64,000 nucleotides of DNA from Rapana venosa (GCA_028751875.1 CM054157.1:49072482-49136481); one strand, 5' to 3'. Positions 12,346 to 39,507 are shown, counted from the stretch's first letter. Made by a program: numbers and translations. The notes: generated by a model from the letters alone, not told the origin.

Positions 12346-12847
12346 TAGCATTTAGCTCATATTGGCAAGTAACGTGGCTTTTATCCTGAAGCAAGCCTAC
12401 TTTAGTATAAAACTCAACAGTACTGTGAATAATACTATGCACAGTCAGCATAAATAAGATTATAAAAAAGGAACACCCCCCCCCCCCCACCCCCGCCATT
12501 CCCCAAAAAAACAACTAATCCAGACAAGTAGTATACCATATCGGAATTCCGTTCGAATAAGGATCTGCTTTTGTAGGTACATACTTTTATCAATTTCTAG
12601 GTACACAGTAGTGTATTAGAGATTCACATTATATGAAGATTATGTTTTGAAGAAAGTCACTCCCATCAGCGGTGCATTGCACCACACAAACCCTATAATC
12701 TATGTAAGAACCAATATACACGCAAATCAAAGTAGTGTTAATGCAAACATGAATACTTTATTATCTCAAATCAGGATACATTCGTGTAGGTCACTAGTAC
12801 ATTTATTTTATAAAAAGGAATAAAATACCATCAGTGAATAAAAAACG

Positions 12848-13530
12848 TGTGTGCGTGTGTGTGTGTGTGATCCGGCAATCTTTCTAGTTCCGATTGCCTC
12901 TTTGCGTTTACATACAATATCATACAATGTCTTCTGCTCACGTTTAGGCAACTTTGTCAGTGTGTGTGTACGCGCGCGCGCGCGCGTGTGTGTGTGCGTG
13001 CGTATGTATGTGTCATTGTGTGCGTATGTGTTCTTAAGCGTGTGTGCGGTCGCGGTCGCACGCGCCCGTGTGTGCGTGTAAGAATGGGTTGAAGAGATCT
13101 TTTACCATGGGTGGATGTTTGTTTTGTGTGCCGATAAAAGAAAGGTGTGTGGATAGTAGGTTTAGTTGTAAGGATTAGAATGACCAGGTGACGACCAAGA
13201 AGTCAGTCAAATCAATGGGTCCACAGCTGTGCTTGATTCGAAGACTCTAAGCAAATTTGTGACTGCCTCGAATTCACTTATGTATACATGTACGTGCGCG
13301 CGTGTGTGTGTGTGTGTGGGGGGGGGGGTTGTGTTGTGTGTGTGTTCCTCCACCCTATCTATTCTCAGCACCCTCTCTACATCCAAAGCCCAATTATCTT
13401 TAAATACTTAATATTTCTGTTGATTTAATTATGGACCAGTATTCATGCGCGCGCGTGCACGCAGACATACAGGCGTGCGCACGCATATCACACGCACACG
13501 CACGCACACACACACACACGCATGTACGTG
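12848..13530 (+). repeat. GT/CG/CA microsatellites
   Basis: GT and GC alternating tracts at 12848-12870, 12960-13080 and 13292-13345, and CA tracts at 13446-13530. Alternating purine-pyrimidine, Z-DNA prone. Confidence 0.92.
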
Positions 13531-13654
13531 AGCACGTAAACATGTACAACAACAAAAAACACTCACACAAAAAGAGAAGTCAATCACATTTAGATACATT
13601 CATTTTTTGGACACTCAGGTAGATTTCTGATTCCTTTTTAAAAAAAATAGTGCA

Positions 13655-13990
13655 TGGAAATGAATCTCCATGTTTCCACGTGGGGGATGCCGGGGCCCTG
13701 TCATTATTAAAAGCATCCCCACATTCTGGAAATTCTGTGCTAGAAATTTCCTCTTTTCTATCACTCTCTTTCTGCATTGTTCCTTTTTTCCTGTCACCTA
13801 TTTGGCTATTTTCTGCCTTCTTGGTCCATTCTCCTGCCTTTTTTCCCCCAGAAAGACTTTAAAACAACAACAATTCTCTTATGCCGAAGTCGGATGCGCT
13901 GGGCCTGACTTGCCAGGCGCTTAACGGCAGCGTGACGCATTTTCGCTCATATAACAGACAACAATAGTTGCTGTCTGAGCGTTCGACGAA
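13655..13990 (-). repeat. Interspersed repeat family D (about 330 bp), antisense
   Basis: Shared with 29262-29580, 32868-33170 and 61490-61868. In reverse: CTCAGACAGCAACTATTGTT, GAGCGAAAATGCGTCACGCT, GCCCAGCGCATCCGACTTCG, a purine-rich middle (AGGAGAATGGACCAAGAAGG) and a GC-rich end. No tRNA-like promoter recognised. Its end can form a small CCCC/GGGG hairpin, as in the LINE 3' ends here. Confidence 0.75.
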
Positions 13991-14109
13991 AAGAAAAGAA
14001 TCACCATGTTAGATTGTAGTAGGTGAGAAAAACACCAATGAACCCTAGTGATAGACACACCGACAGGTCAATGGACGTTTTAAATTCATGAGTGGATTAA
14101 GAAAACGGT

Positions 14110-14900
14110 TAGAATGATACACTTGACACCCTGGTTTGGTTATGGCGACCTGAATGCATGGATTTACAGACGCAACATCAAAACTCTGGCATCTCTCATT
14201 CTTTCACGTCTGGACTATTGCAATTATCTTTTGGCTGGTCTGCCAGCATCATCTATCCACTCCCTTCAACGTATTCAAAACTCTGCAGCTCGACTAGTCC
14301 TCAGAAAGAAAAAATCTGAGCACATTACCCCTCTCTTGCGATCTCTCACTGGCTGCCTGTGCCACAAAGAAATAAACTATAAGATCAGTAACTCTCTGTT
14401 ACAAATGTCTCCACAAAACAGCACCTTCTTACCTCTGTGAATGTCTCCACCATACACCCCATTCTCGTTCCCTTCGCTGCTGCAGATTCCTTGTGCTTAC
14501 AAACAACTAGATTCAACCAGTCCACTGTTGGCCGTCGCTAATTTCTCTGTTTCTGGTCCATCGATTTGGAATGGCCTACCTATCTCTCTTCGCCAAAGGC
14601 CATCTTGTGACTCTTTTAAATCTGGCCTCAAGACATATTTGTTCAAACCTAAGAATTTCCTTTTGTTTCATTTCATAGCTATCCTATGCTTTTCAACAGC
14701 CTAAACATTCTATCACCCTGCCAAATAAGTTGTTAGTGTGTGTTGTGTGTGCTGAGTGTGTGTGTGTGCATTTGGACTGTGTTAGAACTATACTTGCTAT
14801 GGTGCATGACTGGTAAAGATGAGTTGAGTGCAGCGCTTTGATTTGTTCTGTGCAAGATACTGCGTATATTAACTCCATTTATTTATTTTATTATTATTTA
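14110..14900 (+). mobile_element. CR1/L2-like LINE 3' end (RT C-terminus and 3' UTR)
   Basis: Two adjoining frames encode [40 protein letters not shown], then [20 protein letters not shown] and [10 protein letters not shown], the common C-terminal end of CR1/L2-type RT proteins, with a frameshift around 14440. The 3' UTR has a TG tract, GCGCTTTGATTTGTTCTGTGC and an (ATT)n tail. It is 5' truncated. Confidence 0.85.
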
Positions 14901-14999
14901 TCTTATTCATGTTGTGTAAACAGTTGTTATACTGCTGGAGAAACGTGGGAAAACTTGATATAAAAAGAATAGCAAAAAAGGACCGTACGTTCTCTCTCT

Positions 15000-15090
15000 C
15001 TCTCTCTTATCTCTCCGTCTTCTCTCTCTGCATCTCTCTCACTCCATCTCTTCTCTCTCTCCTTCCCTACCTCTACTCCACCTCTCTCTC
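15000..15090 (+). repeat. CT-rich tract
   Basis: Imperfect (CT)n preceding a truncated SINE A. A second at 15318-15400 and (CA)n at 15415-15460 follow that SINE. Confidence 0.9.
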
Positions 15091-15091
15091 A

Positions 15092-15322
15092 AAGTCTATA
15101 AACCGAGGCTCCGTGTGCGAACGCACGCAGAATATCTTGGCGCACACGTTAATACATGTTCCGCTTTTCGTAAGTGTAGGCCATTGTGTGCAGGTGGGAA
15201 CAGATGACAGAATTTACAAAACCGCATAGACACGGGGACTGGATGTAAAAAAGCACATAAGTGCTTGTTCCATTATCCTCGATGTAAAAGAATGAATAAA
15301 AGATATAAATAAATAAATTTCT
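15092..15322 (+). mobile_element. SINE family A, 3' half
   Basis: CTATAAACCGAGGCTCCGTG through GTGCTTGTTCCATTATCCTC GATGTAAAAGAATGAATAAA. Bounded by CT-rich arrays on both sides. Confidence 0.82.
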
Positions 15323-15413
15323 CTCTCTCCTTTTCTCTCTCTCTCCTCTCTCCTCTATTCTCCTCATCTCTCTCTTCTTCATCATCTCTCACTCTCTTCT
15401 CTCTTCTTTTCAC

Positions 15414-15446
<33 letters not shown>

Positions 15447-15655
15447 CACACAACACACACCTTCAAGAGTGCAATAACCGTGACAACATGCTCTGTCAAA
15501 ACACAGGAGGGAGCTGTTTCATTGCACTGTTAACCTGCCAGGGAAAATTGGCAACAAAAACAAAAAACCCCGGGACATTCAACTGCCCACAGCCAGCTTC
15601 TCACCACCGCAAAGGGAGTCTTGACTGCGCTTTTCCCACGCTGTCTCCGACTCCG

Positions 15656-16440
15656 CAGGGTCGGGAGGATAGCCTGGTGGTTAGAGCGTTGCGCTCGCGA
15701 TCTGATGGCCCGGGTTCAAGCCGCCCGCTCAAGAGGATTTTTCCCCTCTGGAGTTAACAACAGTGCCGACTCCATTCCCCTGAACAGTCCTAGGGATACA
15801 TGATGGGACTATGAACTGAGGTCCCGTGTGCGAACGCGTGAAGAACATCGTGCGCATAGGTCAAAACCTGTTCCGCCTTTTATTTTACTTTTTTTGTTGT
15901 TTCCTCTTTCATATCGAGGATAATGGAATAAGCACTTATGTGCTTTTTTTTTTACATCCAGTCCCCGTGTGTATGCGCGGTTTTGTAAATTCTGTCATCT
16001 GTTCCCACCGGCACACAATGGCCTACTCTAACGAAAAGCGGAACAGGATTTAACGTGTGCGCAAGATGTTCTGCGTGCGTTCGCACACGGGCCTCGGTTT
16101 ATAGTCTCACTCCGAAGGACTTTTTGGGGAGAGTGGAGTCTGCACTGCACTCCACCTTTCGAAGAGCAGTGCATTTGTGCCGGTGGAACGGATGACAAAA
16201 GCTACAACACTGAACGCACACGGGAAATGGAGGTAAAGAAAAAAAGAGGTCGTGTGTGTGCGAACGCACGAAGAACACCTTGCTCACACGTTAAAACCAG
16301 TTCCGCCTTTCAGAACAGTAGGCCCTTCGTCCTGATGGGAACGGATAACAAAAGCAACAACACTGAATGCATTGAATGAAAAATGGAGGTAAAGGGGAAA
16401 AAGCACACGAAGGATTATTCTGTTATCTTCGAAATAAAAG
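15656..16440 (+). mobile_element. Nested SINE A cluster
   Basis: A + copy (head GATAGCCTGGTGGTTAGAGC at 15667) runs to CTGTTCCGCCTTTT at about 15882. It is interrupted by an antisense, head-less copy (about 15885-16147) and resumes with CCACCTTTCGAAGAG. TCCgCCTTT/TCCaCCTTT around the insert is a candidate target-site duplication. A second tail-only + copy lies at about 16235-16440. Confidence 0.75.
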
Positions 16441-16699
16441 AACAAACAACTTATTAACTAATTCAAGTGCAATTTTCCCTCAGCATGTTTATATTTGCCC
16501 ACGGTGCTCTGCCTGAAAAATTCAGTGTAGTGCCCCAATGACTCCTCATGGAGTTATGAGACTAGTCGTGTCACTGTGCGTTAAAAACAACCACAAACCA
16601 AAAAAGATAAATCCTTCTGTCGATGTTTTTTGGGGGAGAGGGGGTGGAGAGGAGGTGGATATTTTAATCATTCCTCAGATCTCATAGAAAAGAAGTATA

Positions 16700-16800
16700 A
16701 GGTCCAGTGTTACAACTTGGTCGTTGTGAGGGCTAGATGTAAAAAAAAATGTCTTGTGCTTATTCTATTAACCTCAGAAAATAAAATTTCATTATCGTTA
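16700..16800 (+). mobile_element. LINE- or SINE-A-like 3' tail fragment
   Basis: GGGCTAGATGTAAAAAAAAA, TTGTGCTTATTCTATTAACC TC and AATAAAATTT, similar to the last about 80 bp of family A and to 53188-53250. It may be the 3' end of the partner LINE. Confidence 0.5.
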
Positions 16801-16877
16801 TCGGTGTGACAAATAATGTTGTTACAAATTTGTTTCACTACGTTTTGAAGTTTTCACAACTGGTACATTTATTGTTT

Positions 16878-17470
<593 letters not shown>

Positions 17471-17653
17471 GAGAAAGAAAAGGTGGTGAATAGTTGTTTG
17501 TTTGTTGTGTTGTTGTTGTTTGTTTTTTGGGGGGTTGTTGTTGTCATTGTCATACTGGGTATCGTGCATCGGTTTTTGGAAATTGATACAAAGAGAAAGA
17601 GAGGGTGATGACGGTATTAAAGGAAGCGACGGAAAGAGACAGACAGAGAGACA

Positions 17654-17977
17654 GAGTGGTTTGAACATTGCGCTCGCAATCTGACGACCCGGGTTCGATT
17701 CCCGTTAAAGGGGATATTTTCCCCTGGAGTTAACATCAGTGCAGACTCCACTCGCCTCAAAATTCCTTCGGATGAGACTATAAACCGAGGCCCCGTGTGC
17801 GAACTCACGCAGAACATCTTGCGCACACGTTAAATCCTGTTCCGCTATTCGCAAGAGTAGGCCATTGTGTGCCGGTGGGAACAGATGACAGAATTTACAA
17901 AACCGCATACACACAGGGACTGGACGTAAAAAAGCACATAAGTGTTTATTCCATTATCCTCGATATAAAAGAATAAA
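17654..17977 (+). mobile_element. SINE family A, nearly full length
   Basis: GTGGTTTGAACATTGCGCTC head with B box GGGTTCGATTCCC; module ATGAGACTATAAACCGAGGC; tail AGCACATAAGTGTTTATTCC. The first few bases of the head are replaced by GA-rich sequence. Confidence 0.87.
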
Positions 17978-18032
17978 ATGAAAATAAATATTAAAAAAAT
18001 AGAGAGAGAGTCAAACTTTAAAACTTTGCCAA

Positions 18033-18034
18033 AA

Positions 18035-18112
<78 letters not shown>

Positions 18113-18145
18113 ACCTCCTACCTACCTTCCTCCTACCTACCTACT
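18033..18145 (+). repeat. (CT)n and CTAC repeats
   Basis: (CT)n 18033-18112, then CCTACCTACC repeats to 18145. Confidence 0.93.
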
Positions 18146-18149
18146 GCTG

Positions 18150-18868
18150 TGTATAGAGATCTGTCATGAGAACTAGACAAAGTAGCTATAGATATTGAAA
18201 AAAAGTTATTTTTAATGTTCCAAAGAAATCTCTGACAAGTTCAAATAGGAAAAAAACGCTGACAGTTAAGCAAATGGATAAACAAGTGTGTGAGTGTGTG
18301 TGTGTCAGATGTTGTGTATTCACTTAACATGTATTGGCTCAAAGTGTCAGAAATGAATACAGATTGTCAGTGAAATGCGCACTGAATGTTTCGGTTACAT
18401 TCATGAGGTAAAAATAACCGGTTATCGAGAATTTTGCAGGTAGGCTTTCTATTACACTGTAGCTGTGTATGTGTTTGACTAGTGTAGGTGGGAACGGTGA
18501 AAAGAGATTTTTCTCTGTCATTGAGCTCCAGCCAATGAACGAAAAAAGATCTCTTAGATATTATCTTTTTTAAATCGAATACTTCTGATAAAACATTTAT
18601 GCTAACTGTTATGTAACAAGATTTCAGATTCAGATTTTTTTTTTACAGAGCAATATTCTACTTGTATTGACATGCTCCTCGTGATGCTTTAATTTTGAAC
18701 GTTAAAGAACTAAAACAACAAAATCCCTTTACTGTTTTGTTCTGCTCACAGCAGTGTACATTTCCAGAAATGGCGAGCAAATCCGTAACAGTCTTTGTTT
18801 TAACATTAGGAATGATGAATCAAATGTTGAGATGATCTTCAGCTATAAGTGTTGCATTCTCCTTTAAA
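18150..18868. other. No gene seen
   Basis: AT-rich unique sequence. It could hide the CA signal-peptide exon, but no ATG with a hydrophobic run and a phase-1 donor was found here or elsewhere in 9-22 kb. Confidence 0.5.
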
Positions 18869-18869
18869 G

Positions 18870-19198
18870 ACGAGATAGCCTAATGGTTAGAACATTGCGC
18901 TCGCAATCAGACGACCCGGGTTCGATTCCCGTTCAAGGGGATATTTTCCTCTGGAGTTAACATCAATGCAGACTCCACTCTCCCTTAAATTCCTTCGGAT
19001 GAGACTAAAAACCGAGGCCCCGTGTGCGAACGCACGCAGAACATCTTGTGCACACGTTAAAATCTATCCTGCTGTTCGAAAAAGTAGGTGTAAGCCTGTG
19101 GGAACAGATGACGAAAGTTACAAAAGCCGCATAGACACAGGGACTAGATGTAAATAAAAGCACATGAATGCGTATTCCATTATCCTGGAAATAAAAAA
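18870..19198 (+). mobile_element. SINE family A, full length
   Basis: Head GAGATAGCCTAATGGTTAGA; B box GGGTTCGATTCCC; TTCGGATGAGACTAAAAACC; tail AGCACATGAATGCGTATTCC. Just 60 bp upstream of a family B copy. Confidence 0.87.
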
Positions 19199-19260
19199 TA
19201 TATATATTAATGAAAGTTTACAACTGCATGTGTCTATCTATCAGTCAGCGTATCTAGCGT

Positions 19261-19650
19261 GGATCGGTGGTCTAGAGGTAATGCGCTTGCATAGAAAGCA
19301 AAAAGTCCTGGTTCGAAGTGTGGTGGTTTGATCCCCGTTTGGGCCAGAAACTTTTCCCCCATCCATTAGACCATGAGTGGTGGTCAGGGCGCTAGTGATT
19401 CGGATGCGACAAGCCGAGGTCCTGTGTGTTATGCATATTTAGCGCACGTAAAAGAATCCACGGCATTAAAAGAGTTGTCCCTGGCAAAATTCTGTAGAAA
19501 AAAAGCCACTTTGATAGGGGAACAAATACAGTTGCAGACAGGAAAAGGAAAAAAAGATGGGTGGCGCTGCTCTTGTGGCGACGCGCTCTCCCTGGGGAGA
19601 GCAGCCCAAAATTCACGAAAAGAAATGTGCCGTGACTTAAAGTGCCTGGA
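19261..19650 (+). mobile_element. SINE family B (Nin-DC/Meta-like), full length
   Basis: Head GGATCGGTGGTCTAGAGGTA; second tRNA-like box GGTGGTTTGATCCCCG; TTCGGATGCGACAAGCCGAG; CACGGCATTAAAAGAGTTGT CCCTGGCAAA; GCTCTTGTGGCGACGCGCTC; end CCGTGACTTAAAGT. A clear representative of the family. Confidence 0.85.
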
Positions 19651-19850
19651 AAGGACATGAGAATGGTTTGGCTATGTTGACATGCTGGGATAATGCAGTG
19701 TGTTTCATTTTTCTTGACCACATTCATTGCTTTTGGCACTGAGTTTCGTCACTTGTGCTGTTGAGCAGTGTGTGTGTGTGGTATGTGTGTGTGTGGTATG
19801 TGTGTGTGAGTGAGATATACTATACCACACACACACACACACACACACAA

Positions 19851-20075
19851 GTCCTTCGGATGAGATTATAAACCGAGGCCCCTTGTTCGAACGCATGCAG
19901 AACATCTTGCGCACACGTTAAATCATGTTCCGCTTTTCGAAAGAGTAGGCCATTGCGTACCGGTGGAAACAGATGACAAAATTTACAAAACCGCAAACAC
20001 ACGGGGACTTGATGTAAAAAAGCACACGAGTGCTTATTCCATTATCCTCGATATAAAAGAAAAAATGAATAATAA
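19851..20075 (+). mobile_element. SINE family A, 3' two thirds
   Basis: Starts at GTCCTTCGGATGAGATTATA directly after a (CA)n tract and ends CGATATAAAAGAAAAAATGA. The head is missing. Confidence 0.82.
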
Positions 20076-20267
20076 ATAAATAAAATAAATACACACACAC
20101 ACCATAAAAATAAACATCACACTATATGCGTCAAGTACTGCCTTGAAATATATTCTTGGGGATTAAGTACTATTTAAACCGCTTGCGCTAAATCGGTATA
20201 GTTATACTTGAAATGTTAGAATTTGTGTAGCACAGCCTTGAAATTGTGAATCTGTTTTTCTCCTAAC

Positions 20268-20521
20268 AGCCCTTATCAGAGTGGCTTTTTTTTCCTACAG
20301 AGTTTTACCAGGGACAGCTCTTGTTGCCGTGGGTTCTTTTACGTGTGCTAAATGCGCGTTGCACACGCGACCTCGATTTATCGTCTCTTGCGAAAGACCA
20401 GCATCCAAACCACCACTCACGGTCTTAATGGATTGGGGGAAAGTTTCGGGCACAAACGGGGATCAAACCCGGACTTTTCGATTTCTAGGCAAATGCGTTA
20501 TCTCTAGACGACCGATCCCCT
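20268..20521 (-). mobile_element. SINE family B, antisense, 3'-truncated
   Basis: In reverse, head GGATCGGTCGTCTAGAGATA and ACGATAAATCGAGGTCGCGT are seen. The left end stops in CCTGATAAGGGCTGTTAG, so the GGCGCTGCTCTTGTGG block is lost. Confidence 0.8.
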
Positions 20522-20871
20522 GATTTCTACAGGAACGAATGTTCAAACGCTGTGGTAAACATTGAATGCAGTTTTGTTCCCACCTACGTAAAACTGGGTG
20601 AAGGTGAAGAACTGCGAATATGGTTTGTCTGTCTTTGTGCTGTTACAGTTTGTTTCCGTTGCTCGTCATCTGTAATTATTTTGACACTGTATATCGTCAC
20701 TTATGCGGGCTATAGTGAATAGGCGCTACGGCGCTCTTGTGTATGTGTGTGTGTGTGGTTTTGTTTGTTTGTCTACCTGTTGCTTTTGTTTGTTTTGTTG
20801 GGGGGAGGGGAGGCTGACTATCCTGGCAAGGTGAGGAAACAGATTTTCTTAGTTCGCTTGCTTTTAAAAAA

Positions 20872-21210
20872 AATTCTTTTATATCGAGGATAATGGAATA
20901 AGTACTTATGTGCTTTTTTTACATCCAGTCCCCGTGTGTATGCGGTTTTGTAAATTTTGTCATCTGTTCCCACCGGCACACAATGGCCTACTCTTATGAA
21001 AAGCGGAACAGGGTTTAACGTGTGCGCAAGATGTTCTGCGTGCGTTCGCACCCGGGGCCTCGGTTTATAGTCTCATCCGAAGGACTTTTGGGGAGAGTGG
21101 AGTCTGCGCTGATGTTAACTCCAGGGGAAAATATCCCCTTTAACTGGAATCGAACCCGGGTCGTCAGATTGCGAGCGCAATGTTCTGACCACTAGGCAAT
21201 CCCGTCCCCC
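20872..21210 (-). mobile_element. SINE family A, antisense, full length
   Basis: Left end TTTTATATCGAGGATAATGG and right end ATTGCCTAGTGGTCAGAACA in reverse, with all modules between. Confidence 0.88.
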
Positions 21211-21329
21211 TACGGGTGTTTGTGGTGGGTTTTGTTTTTTATCAGAATTTTAACCGTTTGGCTCTGCCATCAACAATACTGAACATAACCGGGTAGCATT
21301 TATCCGCATATGTAGACAAACAAGAACCA

Positions 21330-21650
21330 AAAGCCTTCTTATGACATTTTAAAATCCAGCCTCAAGACCTATTTATTTCAAACCTAAGATTTTCCTTTCC
21401 TGTTTTCATGTCATAACTGTCCCTGCCTTAAACAGTCGAAATCCCATCACCCTGCCAAAGTGTATAACCCTCTGTGTGTGTGTGTGTGTGTGCGCGCGCG
21501 CGCGTGCGTGCGCGTGTGCACATTTGGACTTTGTAGAACTATTAATTGTTATTGGGTTGTATGACTGTAAGAATGGGTTGAGTGCAAACGCTTTGATGTG
21601 TCTGTGTAAGATAAAGCGCTATATAAATTCATTTTATTATTATTACTTGG
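21330..21650 (+). mobile_element. CR1/L2-like LINE 3' end, short copy
   Basis: Starts within the final codons ([14 protein letters not shown], about 21355-21390) and continues through the TG tract (21473-21520), the GTGCAAACGCTTTGATGTG region and an (ATT)n end. Same family as 14110-14900. Confidence 0.75.
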
Positions 21651-22088
21651 AATCTTTGTGTGCCTGTAATTTTGCCAAAAACCTGATCCTTCGTATCTTC
21701 TAACGTGATCATGGCGTTTTAGTTTTTGTTTTAGCCTTGAGTATCAAAATACACTGCCCTTTATAGAGACTTAAGGGAAATTGGGTTAACAGCGGGCATC
21801 ATAAAGTTTACTGGAATCGTTTTAGTGTGTGCTTGCTTTGCATATATTTTTATGCGTTGGTCAAACCTCGAGTTCCCATCCGAGGTGTTTATGTCATATT
21901 TAAAGTTGAGTGCTTGTGTGCGTAGGAATGCAGATGTATGTATGCACACGCACGCACGCACGCACGCACGCACGCGCGCGCGCGCAAAACGCTCTAACCA
22001 CAAGGCTAACTCCCCCCCCCCCCCCCCCCCCCCCGTGTGTTCATCAGGCCACAGGAATGGTCACTGATGTGTGTTTTTGTGTTTTCAG

Positions 22089-35833
<13,745 letters not shown>

Positions 35834-36660
35834 GAGATTTGGGGAGTGGTGTGGGTTTTGAATTTGAACTGTGTTGAGATGTAGATCGAGAGAAATTGAG
35901 AGGAAATGTTAAGGAATTGTTGTTGTTGTTTGGTTGTTTTGTTTTGTTTTGTTTGTTAGGAATTGTTGGGTTGGTTTGTTTTGTTGTTGTTTGGGGGGAG
36001 GGTTACATTCTGTAGTAGTAGATGGGTATATTCGTGTTGTAAATTTTTAAAAAGTAAAACATGAAAAGGAGAGTATATCGGTATCCGGGTTCGTGTGTGA
36101 ATAACTTTACCTGTTTTGTTGTTGTTGTTGTTGTTTGTCGTTGGGTTTTAAGTTGAAATGCTGGAGATAACAGGAAGAAAAGAAAAGCCAACATCGATTT
36201 GTGGTCTACAGGTATTCGGGTATCTGCGTGTATGAGCAACTTCTGCAAATTTTTTGTCTTTGAGGTTTTTGTTGTTTGGTTTATGGGGGGTGGGGGGGGG
36301 GGTGGAGGTGAGTGTATGTATGTATGTGTGTGTGTGTGCTTCTGTGTATGAGTGTGTGTGCTTGTATGTGTGAGTGTGTGTGCTTGTATGTATGAGTGTG
36401 TGTGTGTGTGTGTGTGATTTGATATACTTGTGTAGAAAGTATATGATAGAATATATACTCGTAGAATGGATGACATTTGACAATATCTTGAGGTACGGAA
36501 GAAATTGGGTATGTGTCATTCAGACATCATACCACAGAATGGATTTAAAGGTAGGGTTTTTTGGTTGTTTTGTTTGGGGGAGGGGTGGGTGGTTGTTGGG
36601 TTTTTTTGAGGGTGGGGGGGAGGGGCGAAAGTTTGTCCCAGGTTTCTCAAGCTTTTCACA
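35834..36660 (+). other. Likely CA 3' UTR / intergenic, GTT- and GT-rich
   Basis: Follows the CA stop codon. GTTGTTGTT tracts, poly-G (36290-36302) and GT arrays 36305-36416. A clear polyadenylation site could not be assigned; AATAAA occurs only farther on. Confidence 0.5.
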
Positions 36661-36679
36661 GGCCTTCTATATTTACGTG

Positions 36680-37170
36680 ATAATAATAATAATAATACAT
36701 GGAATTTATACAGCGCTATATCTTGCAAAAAAAACCCAAATCAAAGCGCTTTCAATCATCCTAGTCTTTCACATGCAGCCAGTTACAATTAATAGATTTT
36801 TACAAATTCAAATGTAAAACACACACACACACGCACAATTAATAGTTTTTACAAATTCAAATGTAAACACACACGCACACGCCCACCAACACCACACACA
36901 CACACCACACACACAACACACACACACACACACACACACAGACACACACACACACAACACACACACAACACACACAAAGGTTTTGCACTCCGGCAGGGTG
37001 ATGGGTTGTTGAGGGCAGGGACAGAAATAAGTTGAAACAAGAGGGGAGAATCTTAGGTTTGAAATAAATGTCTTTAGGCTGGATTTCAAAGCATCATAAG
37101 TAGGCTTTTGGCGGAGAGAGATGGGGGGAGGTCATTCAAGATCGATGGATCAGAAACAGAAAGAGTGTTC
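36680..37170 (-). mobile_element. CR1/L2-like LINE 3' end, antisense
   Basis: From left to right: (AAT)n tail, TACAGCGCTATATCTTGC, two copies of the CA-rich unit (36790-36960), then a decayed reverse-coded SSLKTFISNLRF and SDPSILND piece up to about 37170. Same family as 14110-14900. Confidence 0.75.
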
Positions 37171-37339
37171 ATTGTGACATCATATTTAGGTGTTCGTTGT
37201 AACGTCTTTCTGTTTTGCCACTAATGCTAATCTCGCTCTCCGTAGACATTCCGGCGCTGATTGCTTGTTGAAAAATGTTATAGGCAAAAAAGTAATGTAC
37301 TCGACATCTAGCTTCCCCACCCTACCCCTCCCTCCAACA

Positions 37340-38937
37340 CCCCTCTTTTTCCATCCCCCCCCCCCCCCCCCCCCGGCCCCTTTCCTGACCTCGTCTTCTT
37401 ACTTTTTTTTTCTTTCGTGGACATTTTTATCCAGAGTACGACTTTTTTTCTCCCCGTGATCTACAGTTGGTTTTCTTTTTCTTTTTTTGAGGGGGGGGGG
37501 GTGGATGCGAATGTATGTCGTTGTACATGTGATGGCGCTTGATTTATGTTTCACTCGATTCAGCCGCAGTTTTTAAAAAAAAATTTAAGACTTGTTTCTT
37601 TTTGCGTAATTTTCGATGATTTAAACAAACTTTTATTTGTTCAGAATAGCCTGGCATCAATCCATGAAATGAGTACAACAAGCGATGCTTATGATTATGA
37701 GTACTCGAGCATTTTATGTGCAAAAATGGGATGCAGCAATTTTCGTTGAAGTGCACACACGTACAGATGGTGGTTTAATAGTTGAGATAACACTTTCATC
37801 TAAAAACGAGGGGAAAAAAAGCCGTGAGGTTCGTTGTTTGTCAGACTCCACCCACGCCCTACCCCCGGTACCTTTAAGGCTGGAGCTTGGTGGTCTGCGT
37901 GCTAGGCTTTCGGGCGTGAGGATAGAGACGAATTTCCAGTGTAAAAAAAGGGAAAGTTGTTCATGTACACACGCAACGTTTTGGGGGAGCGTTTAAAGGA
38001 AAATGCTTGACTGACTGAGGTTGAGCTGTGTGCTGCACACGCACGGTTGCACACGCACACGCTCGCACACGCGCGCACACACACACAAACACACACACAC
38101 ATACACACACACACATTCGTCCGTGGCCGCCTTCTTTTTGTGTGTAGTCTTTGGAAAAGTATCTTTATCACATGTGGAGAATAACATGATTCATGTCTTG
38201 CTGTGCTCTTGTTTTTACTATTTAAACCATTGGGTGAGGGGAGGGGGTGAGATTGTTGGATTTCTTGAAAGGAGATGGGGTGTTGTTTTCTTTTAAGGGG
38301 AAGATGTCTTTTTCATTCTTTCTCTATCTCTCTTTATATATATATACTTATTGTATATTCTTGCTTATGGAGATGTTACACATATACATTGTGTAGTTCT
38401 ATTATACACAGAATCATTGTATAGTTCTGATACATTGGCGAGTAATCTGTATATTTGATTATCGTCAGGAGTGTTGATTTCTGCATGTATTCGTCTTTGT
38501 CTTATGGCTTGCAATACATGCTGGTCTTAGTTATAGGCTTACACGTTCGTGAGTGAATCAAGGTTTACCATTGTCCTGGTAAATTCCATTGCTGATGGGT
38601 TCTTCTTCTTTTTTCCCCCCTTCTTTTTCTTCTTCTTTTCCCCCCCTTCTTTTTCTTCTTTTTCCCCCCTTCTTTTTCTTCTTCTTCTTTTCCCCCCTTC
38701 TTCTTCTTCTTCTTCTTCTTCTTCTTTTTCTTCTTTTTTTTTCTTCTTCTTCTTCTTCTTCTTCTTCTTCTTCTTCTTCTTCTTCTTCTTCTTCTTCTTC
38801 TTCTTCTTGATGATGATGATAATGTTGTTGTTGTTTTTAGTGTGCTGTTGTTAGCTTTTCATTATTTGCTCAATACATCCTCCTCAGACGTTTTTTGAGA
38901 TGATTCTTACCCTCATGTTTTATATCATATCAAATGG

Positions 38938-39027
<90 letters not shown>

Positions 39028-39272
39028 GTTTTCGATGTCTTTTCAATTTAAAAGTAATCTCATGGATGTGAACATTTTCCTTGGAAATTTTTCTGTGTAC
39101 TTTGTTGAACTTGATGGATTGTCGGTTTAATCATACAAACAGTTTTATAAAGAAAGAAAAAATAAATTTTATTTATCTCATCCATGTGTGTGGTTCACAT
39201 GAATGAACGGTTTGTTCTAATTTCGCTTTAAAAAAATTCATCAAGAAAATGTGTTTGTGTGCGTGCGTGCGC

Positions 39273-39303
<31 letters not shown>

Positions 39304-39507
39304 TGTGCATGCGTTTTATACATGTGTTTTGTGTTAAACTTTAACATTGCATTTTACCAGAAAATACTTCATATGCTACTTCGTACGTACCCTCACTACA
39401 ACTGCACACAATACTGAAGGGTCGAGAAGATAATAATCGTATGATGGAAACCTACTTTTATAATAGTGAGTCAACCAAATAAAGTATTTGTCGGAACATT
39501 ACTACGA

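Noticed and set aside
20610..20715. Short frame MVCLSLCCYSLFPLLVIC as the missing CA signal-peptide exon
   Set aside because: Hydrophobic and in the right direction, but no donor gives the required phase; the one at gtaatt would create a stop codon at the junction with exon a.
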